From Homarus americanus (taxonomy: Eukaryota; Arthropoda; Malacostraca; Decapoda; Nephropidae), in assembly GCF_018991925.1 (NCBI RefSeq), contig NW_024722158.1:7464827-7528826 (forward strand): a DNA stretch of 64,000 bases, read 5' to 3'. The notes beneath the pieces were generated by a model. It ran no database searches, was not told the DNA's origin, and was given only the letters and a program-made list of their open reading frames with translations. Shown one piece after another: positions 11,700 to 22,519 of this stretch. Every line of letters starts with the position of its first letter. Within the stretch, counting starts at the first letter, position 1. The translations under genes were made by a program, and so were the position numbers.

Positions 11700-12080
11700 A
11701 TATTAGTTGAAAATGTAAATTTACCAATACTTGTATTGATAAATAGATTGACAGATATACAGTACAATAGATAAAAGAGACTGAGATAGGTATTGATAGA
11801 ATATACTGAAAGGCACATAAAGACAGACAGACACAAACATACAGAAACAGTTAAGTAGATAGAAAGATATAAATGGAAGACAGACAGACAAATGACTCCT
11901 TTAGTTTACCTTGCCATATGTGGTGGCAGTGCTGTGGTGGTGGTGTTATGGTGTTCATTGGAATTAAGTTCTACAATGACAGCTGTCTCAGCCTGCAGTT
12001 ATCATTGTCAGTTGTGATGGTGCTGTTCAATTTCCCAAGGTTCTCATCTGTAACAAACAAACAAAAAATATTTAATATAC
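11700..12080. repeat. Dispersed repeat, uninterrupted copy
   Basis: Homologous to 12700-12837 joined to 17031-17345. Shared landmarks are TTGATAAATAGAT, GAGATAGGTAT, AAGGCACA, AAAGACAGACA, TAGATAGAAAGATATAAA, TAGTTTACCTTGCCATA and CAGTTATCATT. No coding capacity. Confidence 0.75.
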
Positions 12081-12699
12081 ACAACAGTTTATGATAAAAA
12101 TATGCCCATAAATTTACAGTCATTCAGTACAGAAGTTGTTTATTTTATGCAAGTTTGGTTTATGTAAACTTTCTTGGGACTGTAAGCCTTTCATACTTGT
12201 CATTTTTGCCTTAATTTTCCCAGCTAAATTAGTGGTACATTAATACAGTAGTTTAGACAGACAGGTAGAATCCCAGTTATCCAGCATCTACGGGGATTGA
12301 GAGGTGACGGATTAACAGGTTTTCCCATTAGTTCAAACTCGCTCTTAAGGTCCCCAATAAATCCTACAATGCACAGTGCTAGATGATGACCTAGCAAATT
12401 CGTGTCTCGGAAGAAAATATAATTTTTAACACTTATTAAACTCTATATAAATGATGTGGTTTATAAATAAAGAAAATATAATATAATACAACAAAAAGGT
12501 ACAACTTTACATGGTGATTAAGGATCTGGGTCCAGTTTAAACATTTAGATAAAGTGTTAATTAATGACCTTTGGAATAATTGAAGATATTTAGAATATTT
12601 AAAAACTCAATTATGCTGTGTCTGCAAGTTTTAAATCACTTTATATACATTCTCTAAATAATAAATAGATACTGACAGATACTGGTAAGCCATATGGAT
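12081..12699. other. Unassigned AT-rich sequence
   Basis: No gene, repeat array or element recognised. Confidence 0.45.
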
Positions 12700-12837
12700 A
12701 GACATACAGTTCATAGATTGACAGACTGACAAATACTTGTACTGTATTGATAAATAGATAAAACTGACTGAGATAGGTATATACTAAAAGGCACAGAAAG
12801 ACAGACACACAGACATACATAAGCAGTTAGATCAGTG
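12700..12837. repeat. Dispersed repeat, second copy, left part
   Basis: Matches 11730-11850. The match breaks at about 12837, where a hAT-like end CAGTGGTTCCCAACTG begins, and resumes at 17031. Confidence 0.7.
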
Positions 12838-13099
12838 GTTCCCAACTGTACTGTTCCAAGCGTATAGTCATTGGAGTGTGTGTACTAGTATATGTGTGAG
12901 ATGGTGTAGCCTATGTGTGTTAATTCCTGTTCTGTACATTTCAGGTATTGGTGCCTTCTGTATTGAGACAATAAACATCAACAAAATTAAACAGTATATT
13001 ACTGACCGTTGGTGCATACAGTAAATTGGCGATGAGGATCAAGCACATACCGGTACATCTATTCACAACATGGCCACTGCTATACCAACACTATAACCT

Positions 13100-13848
13100 C
13101 TAGAGCTAGAGGAGACTGACTAAACACAAGCATGGACTGACTGGATAGAGCATGCTGAAGATGCCTTCATTGCATTCAACATAACTGAAGATGCCAAAAG
13201 ACTAGCACTCATCAGATTCTATGGAAGAAAGAAACTGAAGGAAATCATGAAGACATTACATCCAGCGATACCGACAGACCAAACAGAGCCAATGTACAAA
13301 ACAATGAAAATAGCACTTGATGAATACTTCGGTGAGAAAACAAACGAAGTATTTGAATGACACAAGTTCCGGATGCTGGTGCAGGTGGTCGGGGAAAGTA
13401 CACACAACTACGTAACCCGCCTACGTACACAAGGGGCCAAGTGCGGAGAAATGTACTTCACATAAAATGCGTCGTGCATACCTGAAGGAGACAGACATAA
13501 CAGTACAGAAAGCTCTACAAATCGCTTACACTTATGAATCAACTGAAGCCCAAGCTTGCCAGATGGAGCAGGTGAAGAAGGCACCAATGTGAACAAGGTA
13601 AACACAAGATACAAACAACAACATCAGCGGGACTGGGAAAGCAATTGAAGACAACAAAGTAAGGATACGCCACGCGACCCAAAACTGAACTGTCTCGGGT
13701 GTAATGGCACTGGCCATCGACATGGACAGAGACAATGTCCTGCATTTGGAAAAAATTGCAACTACTGTGGAATCGTCAACCACTTCGCCACCGCGTGCAG
13801 AAAAAAACATAACCGACAAGACAGGGTCAGACAACTAACGGAGGACAG
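13100..13848 (+). pseudogene. Degenerate LTR-retrotransposon gag with two zinc knuckles
   Basis: Conceptual reading gives a capsid-like helical region (WIEHAEDAFIAFNITEDAKR, then ALDEYFGEKTNEVFE, stop, HKFRML) followed, after frame changes, by two CCHC knuckles: CLGCNGTGHRHGQRQC and CNYCGIVNHFATAC. The second fits CX2CX4HX4C exactly; the first has six residues after His. No protease or RT follows: homology stops near 13848 at a non-LTR insertion. Stops and frameshifts show it is dead. Confidence 0.75.
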
Positions 13849-14880
13849 TTCGACTTTAGCAAAGTATTTGACAAAGTACCACATCAGAAGCTTCTGAGAA
13901 AAGTTAACCCTTAGGCCCCGGGTGACGTTCCAGAACATCCGACTAGCACGCCCCGGCTGACGTTCCAACACGTCCACCTATTTTCCAATCTTTTTTTTTT
14001 TATTTATTTTTTTAAACTTGATTTTTTCTTGATTTATCCCCGCGGGGGGGAAGGGGTACTGCCAGCAGCACCCTAACCCGGGGCTTAAGGGTTAAGGCTC
14101 ATAGTACCGAGGGAAAAGTTTTAAATTGGATAAAATCATGGCTCACCGATAGAACACAGAGGGTCAGCGTAGATGGTTTTAAATCCGAGTGGGGCTGTGT
14201 AACTAGTGGGGTTCCCCAGGGGTCAGTACTGGGCCTACTCTTGTTCATAATCTACATAAACGATCTAGATACTGGGATCAGCAGTGACATAAGCAAATTT
14301 GCGAATGACACCAAAATAGGGTGGCAGATTAATTCAGGGCAGGATGCAAATATACTACAGGAGGATTTAAATTAACTGCAGGAGTGGTTAGAAAAATGGC
14401 AAATAAAAATTCAACACCAGCAAGTGCAGCGTACTTAATATTGGTAGAACAAACACTGTAAACGTATACAACAATAACAGCATAAAACTTGAGAAGTCGA
14501 CTTGTGAAAGAGACCTAGGGGTACTCGTAAGGCCAGACCTTCGGCCTAGAAAACAGTGTGTTAATGTTCGAAATCAGGCAAACAGAGTAGTATTAGGTTT
14601 TATATCTAGAAGTGTAAGTAATAAGAGTGTGGAGGTCATATTGCAACTATATCTTGCGCTAGTCAGGCACACCTCGATTATGCTGTTCAGTTCTGGTGCC
14701 CTTATTATAGAATGGATATCAACTCCCTGGAGTCGGTGCAGTGAAAAATGACGAAAATGATTCCGGGACTTAGAAACCTTCCCTATCAAGATACCGGGTA
14801 GATTAAAGAAACTAAACTTGCATTCCCTAGAAAGACGAAGCGAGCGAGGAGATATGATAGAAGTACAGTAAAACCTCTGA
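13849..14880 (+). pseudogene. Non-LTR reverse transcriptase remnant (CR1/jockey-like)
   Basis: DFSKVFDKVPHQKLLRKV begins at about 13849. After the MITE at 13908-14091 the frame continues GKVLNWIKSWL, TSGVPQGSVLGPLLF and FANDTKIG, then breaks into several frames, ending in FWCPYYRMDINSLESVQ-like text. The catalytic FADD motif reads FAND, losing an aspartate. This family also appears at 19432, 20100, 22520, 24815 and 46090. Confidence 0.85.
13908..14091. mobile_element. piggyBac-type MITE inserted in the reverse transcriptase remnant
   Basis: TTAA at 13904-13907 and 14092-14095 flank an element opening CCCTTAGGCCCCGGGT and closing ACCCGGGGCTTAAGGG, a near-perfect terminal inverted repeat. TTAA duplications and CCCT-type ends are the piggyBac signature. 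Removing the element and one TTAA restores the RT reading frame across the site. Confidence 0.9.
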
Positions 14881-15370
14881 TAACAACGGTTCGGCCAAAA
14901 ACTTTTCATATTTAAAACCCTAGTTAATTTAGGACCCTGTATTATCTCTTGTCTAATGGCAATAACAATTACATAAACTTGGGTTAATACATTTAGTTTG
15001 CATAAAACAATCACCCTATTGTAATCTTCCATAAGCTGTGATATGCCTTGCGCTGTTCACGTGAAGGGAAATTCCTTAGTAGGCTGACCTTGAGATTGTA
15101 GGGTTAACTCGGCATCTCCTTCAGAGGCCCCTCTCTTCTCAGAGATACCTCCCCTCACAGGTACTAGTCCTCTGGACCTCAGCCCTAATGAGCCCTGTCC
15201 TCAAGTAACACTCACAGCTCACAGTGTTAATTGCGGTGCTTATACTAATAGCCTGTGACATTTCCAGTTTATGAATAAATGGAGAAAAGACCATTTTGGG
15301 TTTGTAAATTAACCCCTTAACTTATTTATATATAAGCCAAGTTACAAAGGAGCTCTACCCAAAGCTTATA
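14881..15370. other. Unassigned, with one pogo-like end
   Basis: TACAGTAAAACCTCTGATAAC near 14875 resembles a pogo-type terminus, but no partner was found nearby. No gene seen. Confidence 0.35.
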
Positions 15371-16140
15371 CAGGTTGTACCTCTCTAGTACGGCAACCTC
15401 GGGACCTGACCGGTGCCGGACCATGGAAATTTCCAGACCATGGAAATTCACCCTTTTCCTGGATAGATAGTGACTTGTGCATACACTTGGAAGCACTAGC
15501 ACCACTTTCTCTGCTTCATGGTCTCTTTGAAGACACATTGAAGGGTTAAATGTCATACAGTAGCTTCTCAAATTTCGCGAGTTTTTAATTCAACGTTTTT
15601 TATTTGGAAACACAAAAAAAAAACACTGCATAATTTAAAATTTTGACGGCGGAAACTCGAATTTCGACGGGTTTGAACGGCCTGTCAACGTTCAGACTAC
15701 ATGCACAATCGTGTAAACAGCGTCATTTCTCTTATGTCCAAAGGATTCATTATTGTTTATTACTGAATGTCATTTTTATTGAATTAATGTTTATGTGTGC
15801 AAAATGAGCAATACAATTCATTAATAATACGTAGAATATTGAAACACACGAAGAAATGAGACAGCATTGTCTTCGTTGATTACAAAACCAGTGACTGACT
15901 GGTTCTACATATAAAACTGAAGAAAATAAGACCCTGGTTGTAGCTGTAGTAAAATTAATGTAAAAAATTAATATGGTTGTTTTAAGTAATGTTATTTAAT
16001 GTTAATAAATGGATCAATAAAAGTAGCTAACCATTAATGGTAAAGGAAAAAAGTGAGACTGCGAATATGTAAGTGAGCACATGAAAACATATCGTCATTA
16101 CTCTACATAAGAATATGAAAGCAACACTTACTTACTGCTC

Positions 16141-16145
<5 letters not shown>

Positions 16146-16188
<43 letters not shown>

Positions 16189-16390
16189 CGGTTTATTAAT
16201 AGAGTTGCAGCCGGTGGATGAAAATATACAGACTTACATTTCATTTAGACATAATGATATACTGTAATATGCATTGAATACATTTACAGGGCTGTACAGT
16301 ACATAAATCAGGAGTTGTTTATTATTTTAACAATAGTTGGGATGGTGCTGTTCTTATATCTATCGGTGCGGGCTCTTATGGGCTGTTGTA
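16146..16390 (-). mobile_element. Non-LTR retrotransposon 3' end with (ATT)n tail
   Basis: Read on the minus strand it encodes IRARTDRYKNS and a C-terminus like the copy at 10389, then a UTR with CTGTATATTTTCA and AATAAACCGTTTATT, then ATT triplets. Severely 5'-truncated. Confidence 0.82.
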
Positions 16391-16479
16391 CTCTGTATAG
16401 ACAAACAGTGAGAGAGAGAGCAGCTGAACTGCCGGATGTAAACAAACCTTAACATCCCGCGGCTTTTTTTACGGGGATT

Positions 16480-16560
16480 AGTCGGGCATAGGTCACTGAC
16501 CCACATTGGGGCCTGAGGGGAGAAAATTTAATACTCCTGTAATAATAATAATAATTCAGA
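16480..16560 (+). mobile_element. SINE-like 3' segment with AAT tail
   Basis: CGGGCATAGGTCACTGACCC, then CACATTGGGGCC, ending in an AAT-rich tail. The same text recurs at 23650-23770 and, on the minus strand, at 22441-22515. Confidence 0.5.
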
Positions 16561-16689
16561 TTAGTAAAAAAAAAAATTAAAAATAAATAATAATAATGGC
16601 TGCCTATCTACCTATTGGGCAAACTAAAATCGTTCCGGCCACGGGAGTTTCCGGACCACAGAATGCCGGACTAGAGAGGTACAACTTGT

Positions 16690-17030
16690 ATAGGCACCCC
16701 AGGGATCAACTGAACTTTAGGCACCCCAGGATCAACTGAACTTTAGGAGTTGAAGCAGATTTTCAACAGTAATTGTTACAGGTACTAGAATTGTCAGGTA
16801 TAATTTACCAGTTCAACAAAGAGTATCACATTAGGTCATCAAGTGTTCCAACATCCTTATCTTACTTATAAACTTAGCCGACCGCTCATCACATATTATG
16901 GATGCTATAATGCCGGCCACAAATATGAGGGTTGCAGACCCCTCGTTTAAACTCTGGCACTCTGTTAGGAGTTTTATTATGAACTCACATGGTTTAAATT
17001 ACCCCCATGGTCAACAGGCTGGGAGCCACA
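16690..17030. other. Unassigned, with a 25-bp direct duplication
   Basis: GGCACCCCAGG(G)ATCAACTGAACTTTA occurs twice at about 16692-16745. Otherwise nothing recognised. Confidence 0.5.
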
Positions 17031-17345
17031 GACTGTTAAATAGATAGAAAGATATAAAAATGGAATACAGACAGACAGACAAATGACTAACAGGACCATA
17101 TTTACAACAACTTGTCTTAAGAGTTTGATGAGCACAAAGATTTCCTGTATAGACTATGAGAGCTGTTCCTATAGTTTACCTTGCCATAGGTGGTGGTGCT
17201 AGTAGTGGTGGTGGCAGTGCTGGTGGAAGCTTTTGTTCCATGCTCCAGTTATCATTTTCAGCTGTTATAGAGCAGTTCAATCTCCCAAAGTTTTGTTGTA
17301 ACATCTCCTGTAACAAACAAAACACTATATTTACTATAAAAAAAA
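17031..17345. repeat. Dispersed repeat, second copy, right part
   Basis: Matches 11855-12080 (TAGATAGAAAGATATAAAAA, TAGTTTACCTTGCCATA, CAGTTATCATTTTCAG). It continues the half-copy ending at 12837. Confidence 0.72.
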
Positions 17346-17759
17346 CTTGGTGAGGTGAGGTTAGGTTAGGATAAGTTTACTTTAGAAATAACCAGGTTTT
17401 AACACATTTTCACAAACTATGACAGTGTCCAATACATAACACAGTGAAACTGAGTTTTTTATAAACGTTTCCCATGAAAAATTGGCCGCGAGTCAGTCAT
17501 CATTAATTACCATAAAATATACCAGTACAGTATCAACATATATAAAATATACCAGTACAGTATTATCATATAAAATTGAGGACAGGATGATAAAAGTGAG
17601 GACAGAATTTATCTACTGGATGATAAAAGTGAGGACAAGATGATAAAAGACTCAGGCAACATAGCGGGAATATAAATTTAAGCCTTGAAATTTGTGATAC
17701 TGTATTAATATAATCAGTCTTTGTGTCTGTTATATTGGGAACCTGCAGACAGCCAATGG
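17346..17759. other. Unassigned AT-rich sequence
   Basis: Contains short local duplications (ATAAAATATACCAGTACAGTA, GATGATAAAAGTGAGGACA). No gene. Confidence 0.45.
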
Positions 17760-17876
17760 ACGAATATTAACTTATACCAGTATTATATTATACCAGTATT
17801 ATATTATACCAGTACTATATTATACCAGTATTATATTATACCAGTGCTATATTATACCAGTACTACATTATACCAG
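17760..17876. repeat. TATTATACCAGTAC satellite, left part
   Basis: Tandem copies of a roughly 14-bp unit TATTATACCAGTAC. The same array resumes at 18667, so the intervening foldback element inserted into it. Confidence 0.88.
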
Positions 17877-17877
17877 C

Positions 17878-18666
17878 GGTCCGACTAATTACCCAAATGT
17901 ACCCAAATATAGCCGCAATGAAGTCAAATAATGGTCCTACATGAATAAATCGGACTGCTAATCACTTCTCGACTAGTATTTGGTGTCAGAAAGTCACAAA
18001 AAATTGGAAAACTTACTTTAATCTGAGTTAATAGGTCGCGTGTATGTACCGACGAAGCGAGGAATTACCCAAATGTAGCCGCAATGAAGTCAAATGATGG
18101 TCGTACAAGCGTAATTCGAGCTGTGAATCACTTCTCGATTATCATTTGGTGTCATAAAGTCAAAAAAAATTGGTAAACTTAATTTAATCTGAGTTGTGGT
18201 GTTAGGTTAGGTTAGGTACATGCACTTGATCTATTAACTCAGATTAAATTAAGTTTACCAATTTTTTGTTACTTCGTGAAGCCAAATACTAGTCGAGGTT
18301 AGGTTAGGTTAGGTACATGCACTCGATCTATTAACTCAAATTAAATTAAGTTTACCAATTTTTTGTGACTGTGACACCAAATACTAGTCGAGAAGTGATT
18401 GGCAGTCCGATTTATTCTTCTAGGACCATTATTTGACTTCATTGCGGCTATATTTGACTACATTTGGGTAATTCCTCGCTCCGTCGGTACATGCACGCGA
18501 CCTATTAACTCAGATTAAATTAAGTTTACCAATTTTTTGTGACTGTGACACCAAATACTAGTCGAGAAGTGATTGGCAGTCCGATTTATTCATCTAGGAC
18601 CATTATTTAACTTCATTCCGGCTATATTTGACTACATTTGGGTACATTTGGGTAATTAGTCGGACC
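17878..18666. mobile_element. Long-TIR foldback element
   Basis: GGTCCGACTAATTACCCAAA at 17878 is answered by TTTGGGTAATTAGTCGGACC ending at 18666. Homology between the ends extends about 180 bp (AATCGGACTGC, CTTCTCGACTAGTATTTGG, AATCTGAGTTAATAGGTCGC). Partial internal copies of the arms (18055-18190 direct, 18240-18480 inverted) make it a multi-arm palindrome. No coding capacity. Confidence 0.85.
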
Positions 18667-18765
18667 CTTATACCAATACTATATTACACTGGTACTATAT
18701 TATACCAGCACAATATTATACCAGTACTATATTATACCAGTAATATATTATAACATTACTATATT
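18667..18765. repeat. TATTATACCAGTAC satellite, right part
   Basis: Continuation of the array at 17760-17876 after the foldback insertion. Confidence 0.85.
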
Positions 18766-19431
18766 ATATGGTAAATAAATATAAACTTAAGTGGTACCTA
18801 GTTAACAAGGACAGACATAATGTTAACTTACCACGAGGGAGGGAGGAATGCCCCACCAATTAACAAAAATACACAAAACGACCACATTAGTTGTACTGTG
18901 TCTTATTTATTACCTTAACAAGGCCATACGTATATACATACACACATACATAATGTTAACTTACCACAGGGGAGGGAGGAAGGCCCACAAATTAACATTT
19001 ATTCACAAAATTAACAAATACTCCCAAACCAACGTCACTTGTTGTCGTCCTGCTACACCTTGTCCGATTCTCTCTCTTATCTTTCGGTAATTACAAGTTT
19101 TCATTAATATTACTGTAATAAAAGTATTTTACTAATAAAATTTACATCACATAAATAAATTATGCTTTAATTATAATGTTAAATTATTGATTAAATTCCC
19201 CCTAAAGGTAATATTTTAATATTAAACGAAACTTAAGTCTATAGCCAGAGAACCAAATGATTTGACAGCTTTTACAAATCCACTAAAAAAATTAAATGAA
19301 AAAATTCCTTTGGCTATTTAAAGTCTATTTAGTAATAATTTATAAATATTATGATACTATTTATAAGTCATAACGAGATATTAAACTCGCCATATTAACT
19401 ATACGGTATAACTAAATAATAATTATTATTC
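18766..19431. other. Unassigned, with a 133-bp-spaced direct duplication
   Basis: CATAATGTTAACTTACCAC followed by GGGAGGGAGGAA occurs at about 18816 and 18949. The rest is AT-rich and without coding signal. Confidence 0.5.
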
Positions 19432-19740
19432 TCAACTTTTCCTTTTAACCTCTTCACCACTGATCGGCTCGTAAGCCGCTTTGCTATCAGTTACGTCTCT
19501 GTTATGCACTGTTGGCAAGTACTGGGTGTGCACCGGCTCCTGAATGTACCTGAATCTGCTGCAGTGTTGGTCAAGTCTGGTCTTGAAAGTGCTTACACTC
19601 AGTGCCACTGTGGGGTATGAGATGTTTGTTCGGACTCGGGATGGGATGGAGAAAGGAAACTCACAATGTGCACTCTGTATACATGTTGTATTGGATGTAC
19701 AATGCAGCTTGGTGCTGGGAAGTGACAGCATGGTTACAAG
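19432..19740 (-). mobile_element. Non-LTR retrotransposon 3' end
   Basis: Minus-strand frame of 99 residues includes FKTRLDQHCSRFRYI, NRDVTD and PISGEEVKRKS, the characteristic end of the family also seen at 22520-22945 and 46090-46880. Confidence 0.78.
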
Positions 19741-19749
19741 CGTGATGTA

Positions 19750-20000
19750 GAGAGAGCTGGTTGGTGAGGATGCTCAGAGGAGGACCAGCTTGTGGGTCGC
19801 CATGCTCGCCGGTGGGAGCGAGGACCCCAGGCAGCGGCGGAGGAGGTGGTGTAGCTTGCTGCGGCTGTAGCTAGAAGAAGAGAGAGCTGGTTGGTGAGGG
19901 TGCTCAGAGGAGGACCAGCTTGTGGGTCGCCATGCTCGCCGGCGGGAGCGAGGACCGCCAGGCAGGCGGAGGAGGAGGAGGTGTTGCTGGCTGGTTGGTG
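19750..20000. repeat. 128-bp direct dimer
   Basis: AGAGAGCTGGTTGGTGAGG, GCTCAGAGGAGGACCAGCTT and GGGTCGCCATGCTCGCCGG occur at about 19750 and again at about 19878. GC-rich relative to its surroundings and non-coding as far as can be seen. Confidence 0.8.
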
Positions 20001-20099
20001 TAGGTAGAAAAGAGACAGGTCACCACGAGGTCAGGTCTTTTTTAGTGGAGGTAGGCGTGGGTAGATAGTTGATCCCCGCTCCGTGGGCGGCGCTGGTTG

Positions 20100-20760
20100 A
20101 CCTAGACCACGAGGCATACACTGTGGAATTCGCGGGGTCGGCTACTCAGCGACAAACAGTGTTTGTAGGGGAGAAATCCACTACACCGCCACAACACTAT
20201 CTGGCAGATTGTTCCAAGAGTTCAAACTCTTGCTCCGAAAAAGTTTGCCCTCAGTTTTCTGGACTTGCGGCTTCTTCAACCTTCAGCTCGACTGAGTAGT
20301 GCCCCTTGAGATGCTTATACACCTCAGTTAGGTGGCCCCTTGCTCATCTGTCATAAAAGCTAGGCAAGTTCAGGCGCTCCAATCTCTCAGTTTAGTCGAG
20401 GTGCCGAAGCGCAAGCACCAGTCTGGTGGCCCTCCTTTGAACATTTTCAACCAACTGATAGACCAGGGGTTCTCAACCAGGGGGGAATTTCCCCCCTCAG
20501 GTTTTCAGGGGAGGGGAAAACTGATACTAATATGGAAAAAATAAAGGATTTTCAGTATTATATGCATATTATTTGGAATGCACTTTTTGAGGCAGACAAT
20601 CTTGGAAAGGAGGGGGGAATGACATTCTGACATATGGTGAAAGGGGTGCATGGGGCAAACAAGGTTGAGGACCACTGTGATAGACTGTCAGTGACAGTCC
20701 CTAGTATATCTCGGGGATATGCTCCAGATGGGAAAGCACTTCTCTCTTGAACTAGACAAT
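20100..20760 (-). mobile_element. Non-LTR retrotransposon fragment, split by a hAT MITE
   Basis: Minus-strand conceptual text includes VENVQRRATRLVLALRHLD, ERLERLNLPS, ARGHLTEVYKHLKG and FSEQEFELLEQSAR, matching the RT tail of the same family as 46090-46880. Stops interrupt it. Confidence 0.75.
20464..20677. mobile_element. hAT-type MITE with perfect 8-bp target duplication
   Basis: TIRs CAGGGGTTCTCAACC and GGTTGAGGACCACTG (reverse complement CAGTGGTCCTCAACC) bound 214 bp. TGATAGAC occurs immediately on both sides (20456-20463 and 20678-20685), the 8-bp duplication expected of hAT. It sits inside the minus-strand retrotransposon fragment. Confidence 0.93.
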
Positions 20761-21361
20761 TATTGAACAATAATTATTAAAAATTAATTAACTTTCACAT
20801 ATAAATTCATAATGATTAAATACTAATTATCTTATTAATATTTAATCATTCTTGAATAATGAGTACCTCATAAATTACGTCCTAGGTTCATGTCCTGTTG
20901 GCCCTGAGGCACACATAAGAAGGGTGTTCGAGTACCTATCACCATTTCGTCACATTAACTTTAAACACCCGATGGTCAATTAAACTGTAGGAAGTTTGGT
21001 GATGTGGTTAGTTTAGGTTGTGTAAGATGTGATTAGGTTGGATTAGAGTAGGTTAAATTAGGTTAGGTTAACTTAGGATTAGGTTAGTTTGGGGTGTTTA
21101 ATAATCAGGGAGTGAAGAATAGCCAATCTTGATGTAACTAAATAATGACCTTAGAATCAGATTGTTAATTATAAAATAAAACACCAATATATTATTAATA
21201 TGTTTTAATTGAACTTAAGGACGTGTTCCTCTCTCTCACTCTTGTTCCTCACAAGTTGAAATGAATGACACAATCCCTGTACAATATAGACACTCATTTC
21301 ATCCATTTTGATTACTATCGTTAAACTCTCAATTGACTCTTTATTTTTACTTTTTTTACTT
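20761..21361. other. Unassigned; degenerate TTAGG motifs
   Basis: TTAGGTTA-like pentamers at about 21000-21090; otherwise AT-rich with no gene. Confidence 0.45.
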
Positions 21362-21430
21362 TTATTCTCTTCACCACTGATCGACTCGTTAGCCGCTTGG
21401 GCGATCGGTCACGTCTCTGTTACACACTTT
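21362..21430 (-). mobile_element. Non-LTR 3'-terminal fragment
   Basis: CTCTTCACCACTGATCGACT then CGTTAGCCGCTT and GTCACGTCTCTGTTA match the minus-strand end at 19440-19510. Confidence 0.7.
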
Positions 21431-22440
21431 TGGCAAGTTCTTCGTTATTATACATTTGCGACGGTAATGTAATAGAAGAAAATTATCTTATAATTAGACG
21501 TCTTTTTCGAATATGATAATAGATTAGGGGTAGGAATGTTGGGTGTGGAAATACAATAATACCCACTTTAGGTCATCCAAATAAAGGTTCGGTTTATATG
21601 TTTTTGTATTTTTGTCGGAAAACTCCCCACTCAAAACCCCCGATAACTAAAATACAGGCAATTTCCGACGGAAATCAAAGTCAAAACCAATCAAAGCACT
21701 CAAAAATACACTCGACAAACATAGTTTTGACTTTCTAACAGAGTTGTGTGCCCTAATTCAAATTTACCAAATATTTATTCACATGGTACAATAATGAATA
21801 TACAATACACAATAAAAATATAGAAAATCCACGGTGAATAGTCAATGGCTACTCGGCCGAATAGCGGTCACATAGCCCCCTGCCTACACGTTAAACTCCT
21901 GGCAGCAGGAACCATGTCTTTTACATTCCCCAAAATGTCCTCACAACAAATATTTGGCTCTCTCTCTCTCTTTAACAACACCATAATCCCTGCAAATAAC
22001 TCCATCATATTAACACACAACACAATATTACAGCTATACAAACCAATTTTCCTTGGGACACTTGCTGCTATATTTACGTGCGCGAAAATATGAAAAGACG
22101 CTACTGCGCCCTCTAACCGATATATAATATCTAGTTTCGGACAATTTTTTTTAATATTTTTAATTACAAATATGCGCTATAATTTAATAAAATAATGGAA
22201 ACATCAAAATATTATGAATACTTTTCCCAACATACAGTATTATAAGTAGAAACAAATAATTTATACGAACTATAGCTAATGGAGATAACAGAGTATGATG
22301 GTATAATAAGGGGTACCTAAATAATTCTCTCTGAAAGCCCAGACCGTAACACATGACATGATATGACATCCTGATATGGTTTTCCAGCAACTTTGTGGTG
22401 TAGATTAACAAAGCCTTTTTCTCGTCTAATTTTATTTTTG
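21431..22440. other. Unassigned AT-rich sequence
   Basis: No gene, array or element recognised in about 1 kb. Short open frames lack any family feature. Confidence 0.45.
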
Positions 22441-22515
22441 TTATACTCTTACCACTCCCCCCGGCTTCTTTGTGGGTCGATGACCTGTGCCCGGGTGGTC
22501 CTTTCCCAGTAAAAT
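22441..22515 (-). mobile_element. SINE-like 3' segment, inverted copy
   Basis: Reverse complement reads CCCGGGCACAGGTCATCGAC then CCACAAAG, matching the segments at 16480 and 23650. Abuts retrotransposon text at 22520. Confidence 0.45.
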
Positions 22516-22519
22516 AGAA

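Larger units (their letters stand above)
15371..16688. mobile_element. TIR element CAGGTTGTACCTCTCTAGT
   Basis: CAGGTTGTACCTCTCTAGT opens at 15371. The matching end ACTAGAGAGGTACAACTTG closes at 16688. TA flanks both sides. The interior holds a minus-strand non-LTR 3' end (16146-16390) and a possible SINE-like tail (16480-16560). No transposase frame. Confidence 0.75.
12838..17030. mobile_element. 4.2-kb composite insertion with hAT-like ends
   Basis: The left end CAGTGGTTCCCAACT (near 12835) and the right end GGGAGCCACAG (near 17028, reverse complement CTGTGGCTCCC) resemble short hAT inverted repeats. The flanks join to reconstitute the repeat seen intact at 11700-12080. Inside are a gag fragment, a non-LTR fragment with a piggyBac-type MITE, a TIR element and a further non-LTR 3' end. 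No clean 8-bp duplication was found. Confidence 0.4.
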
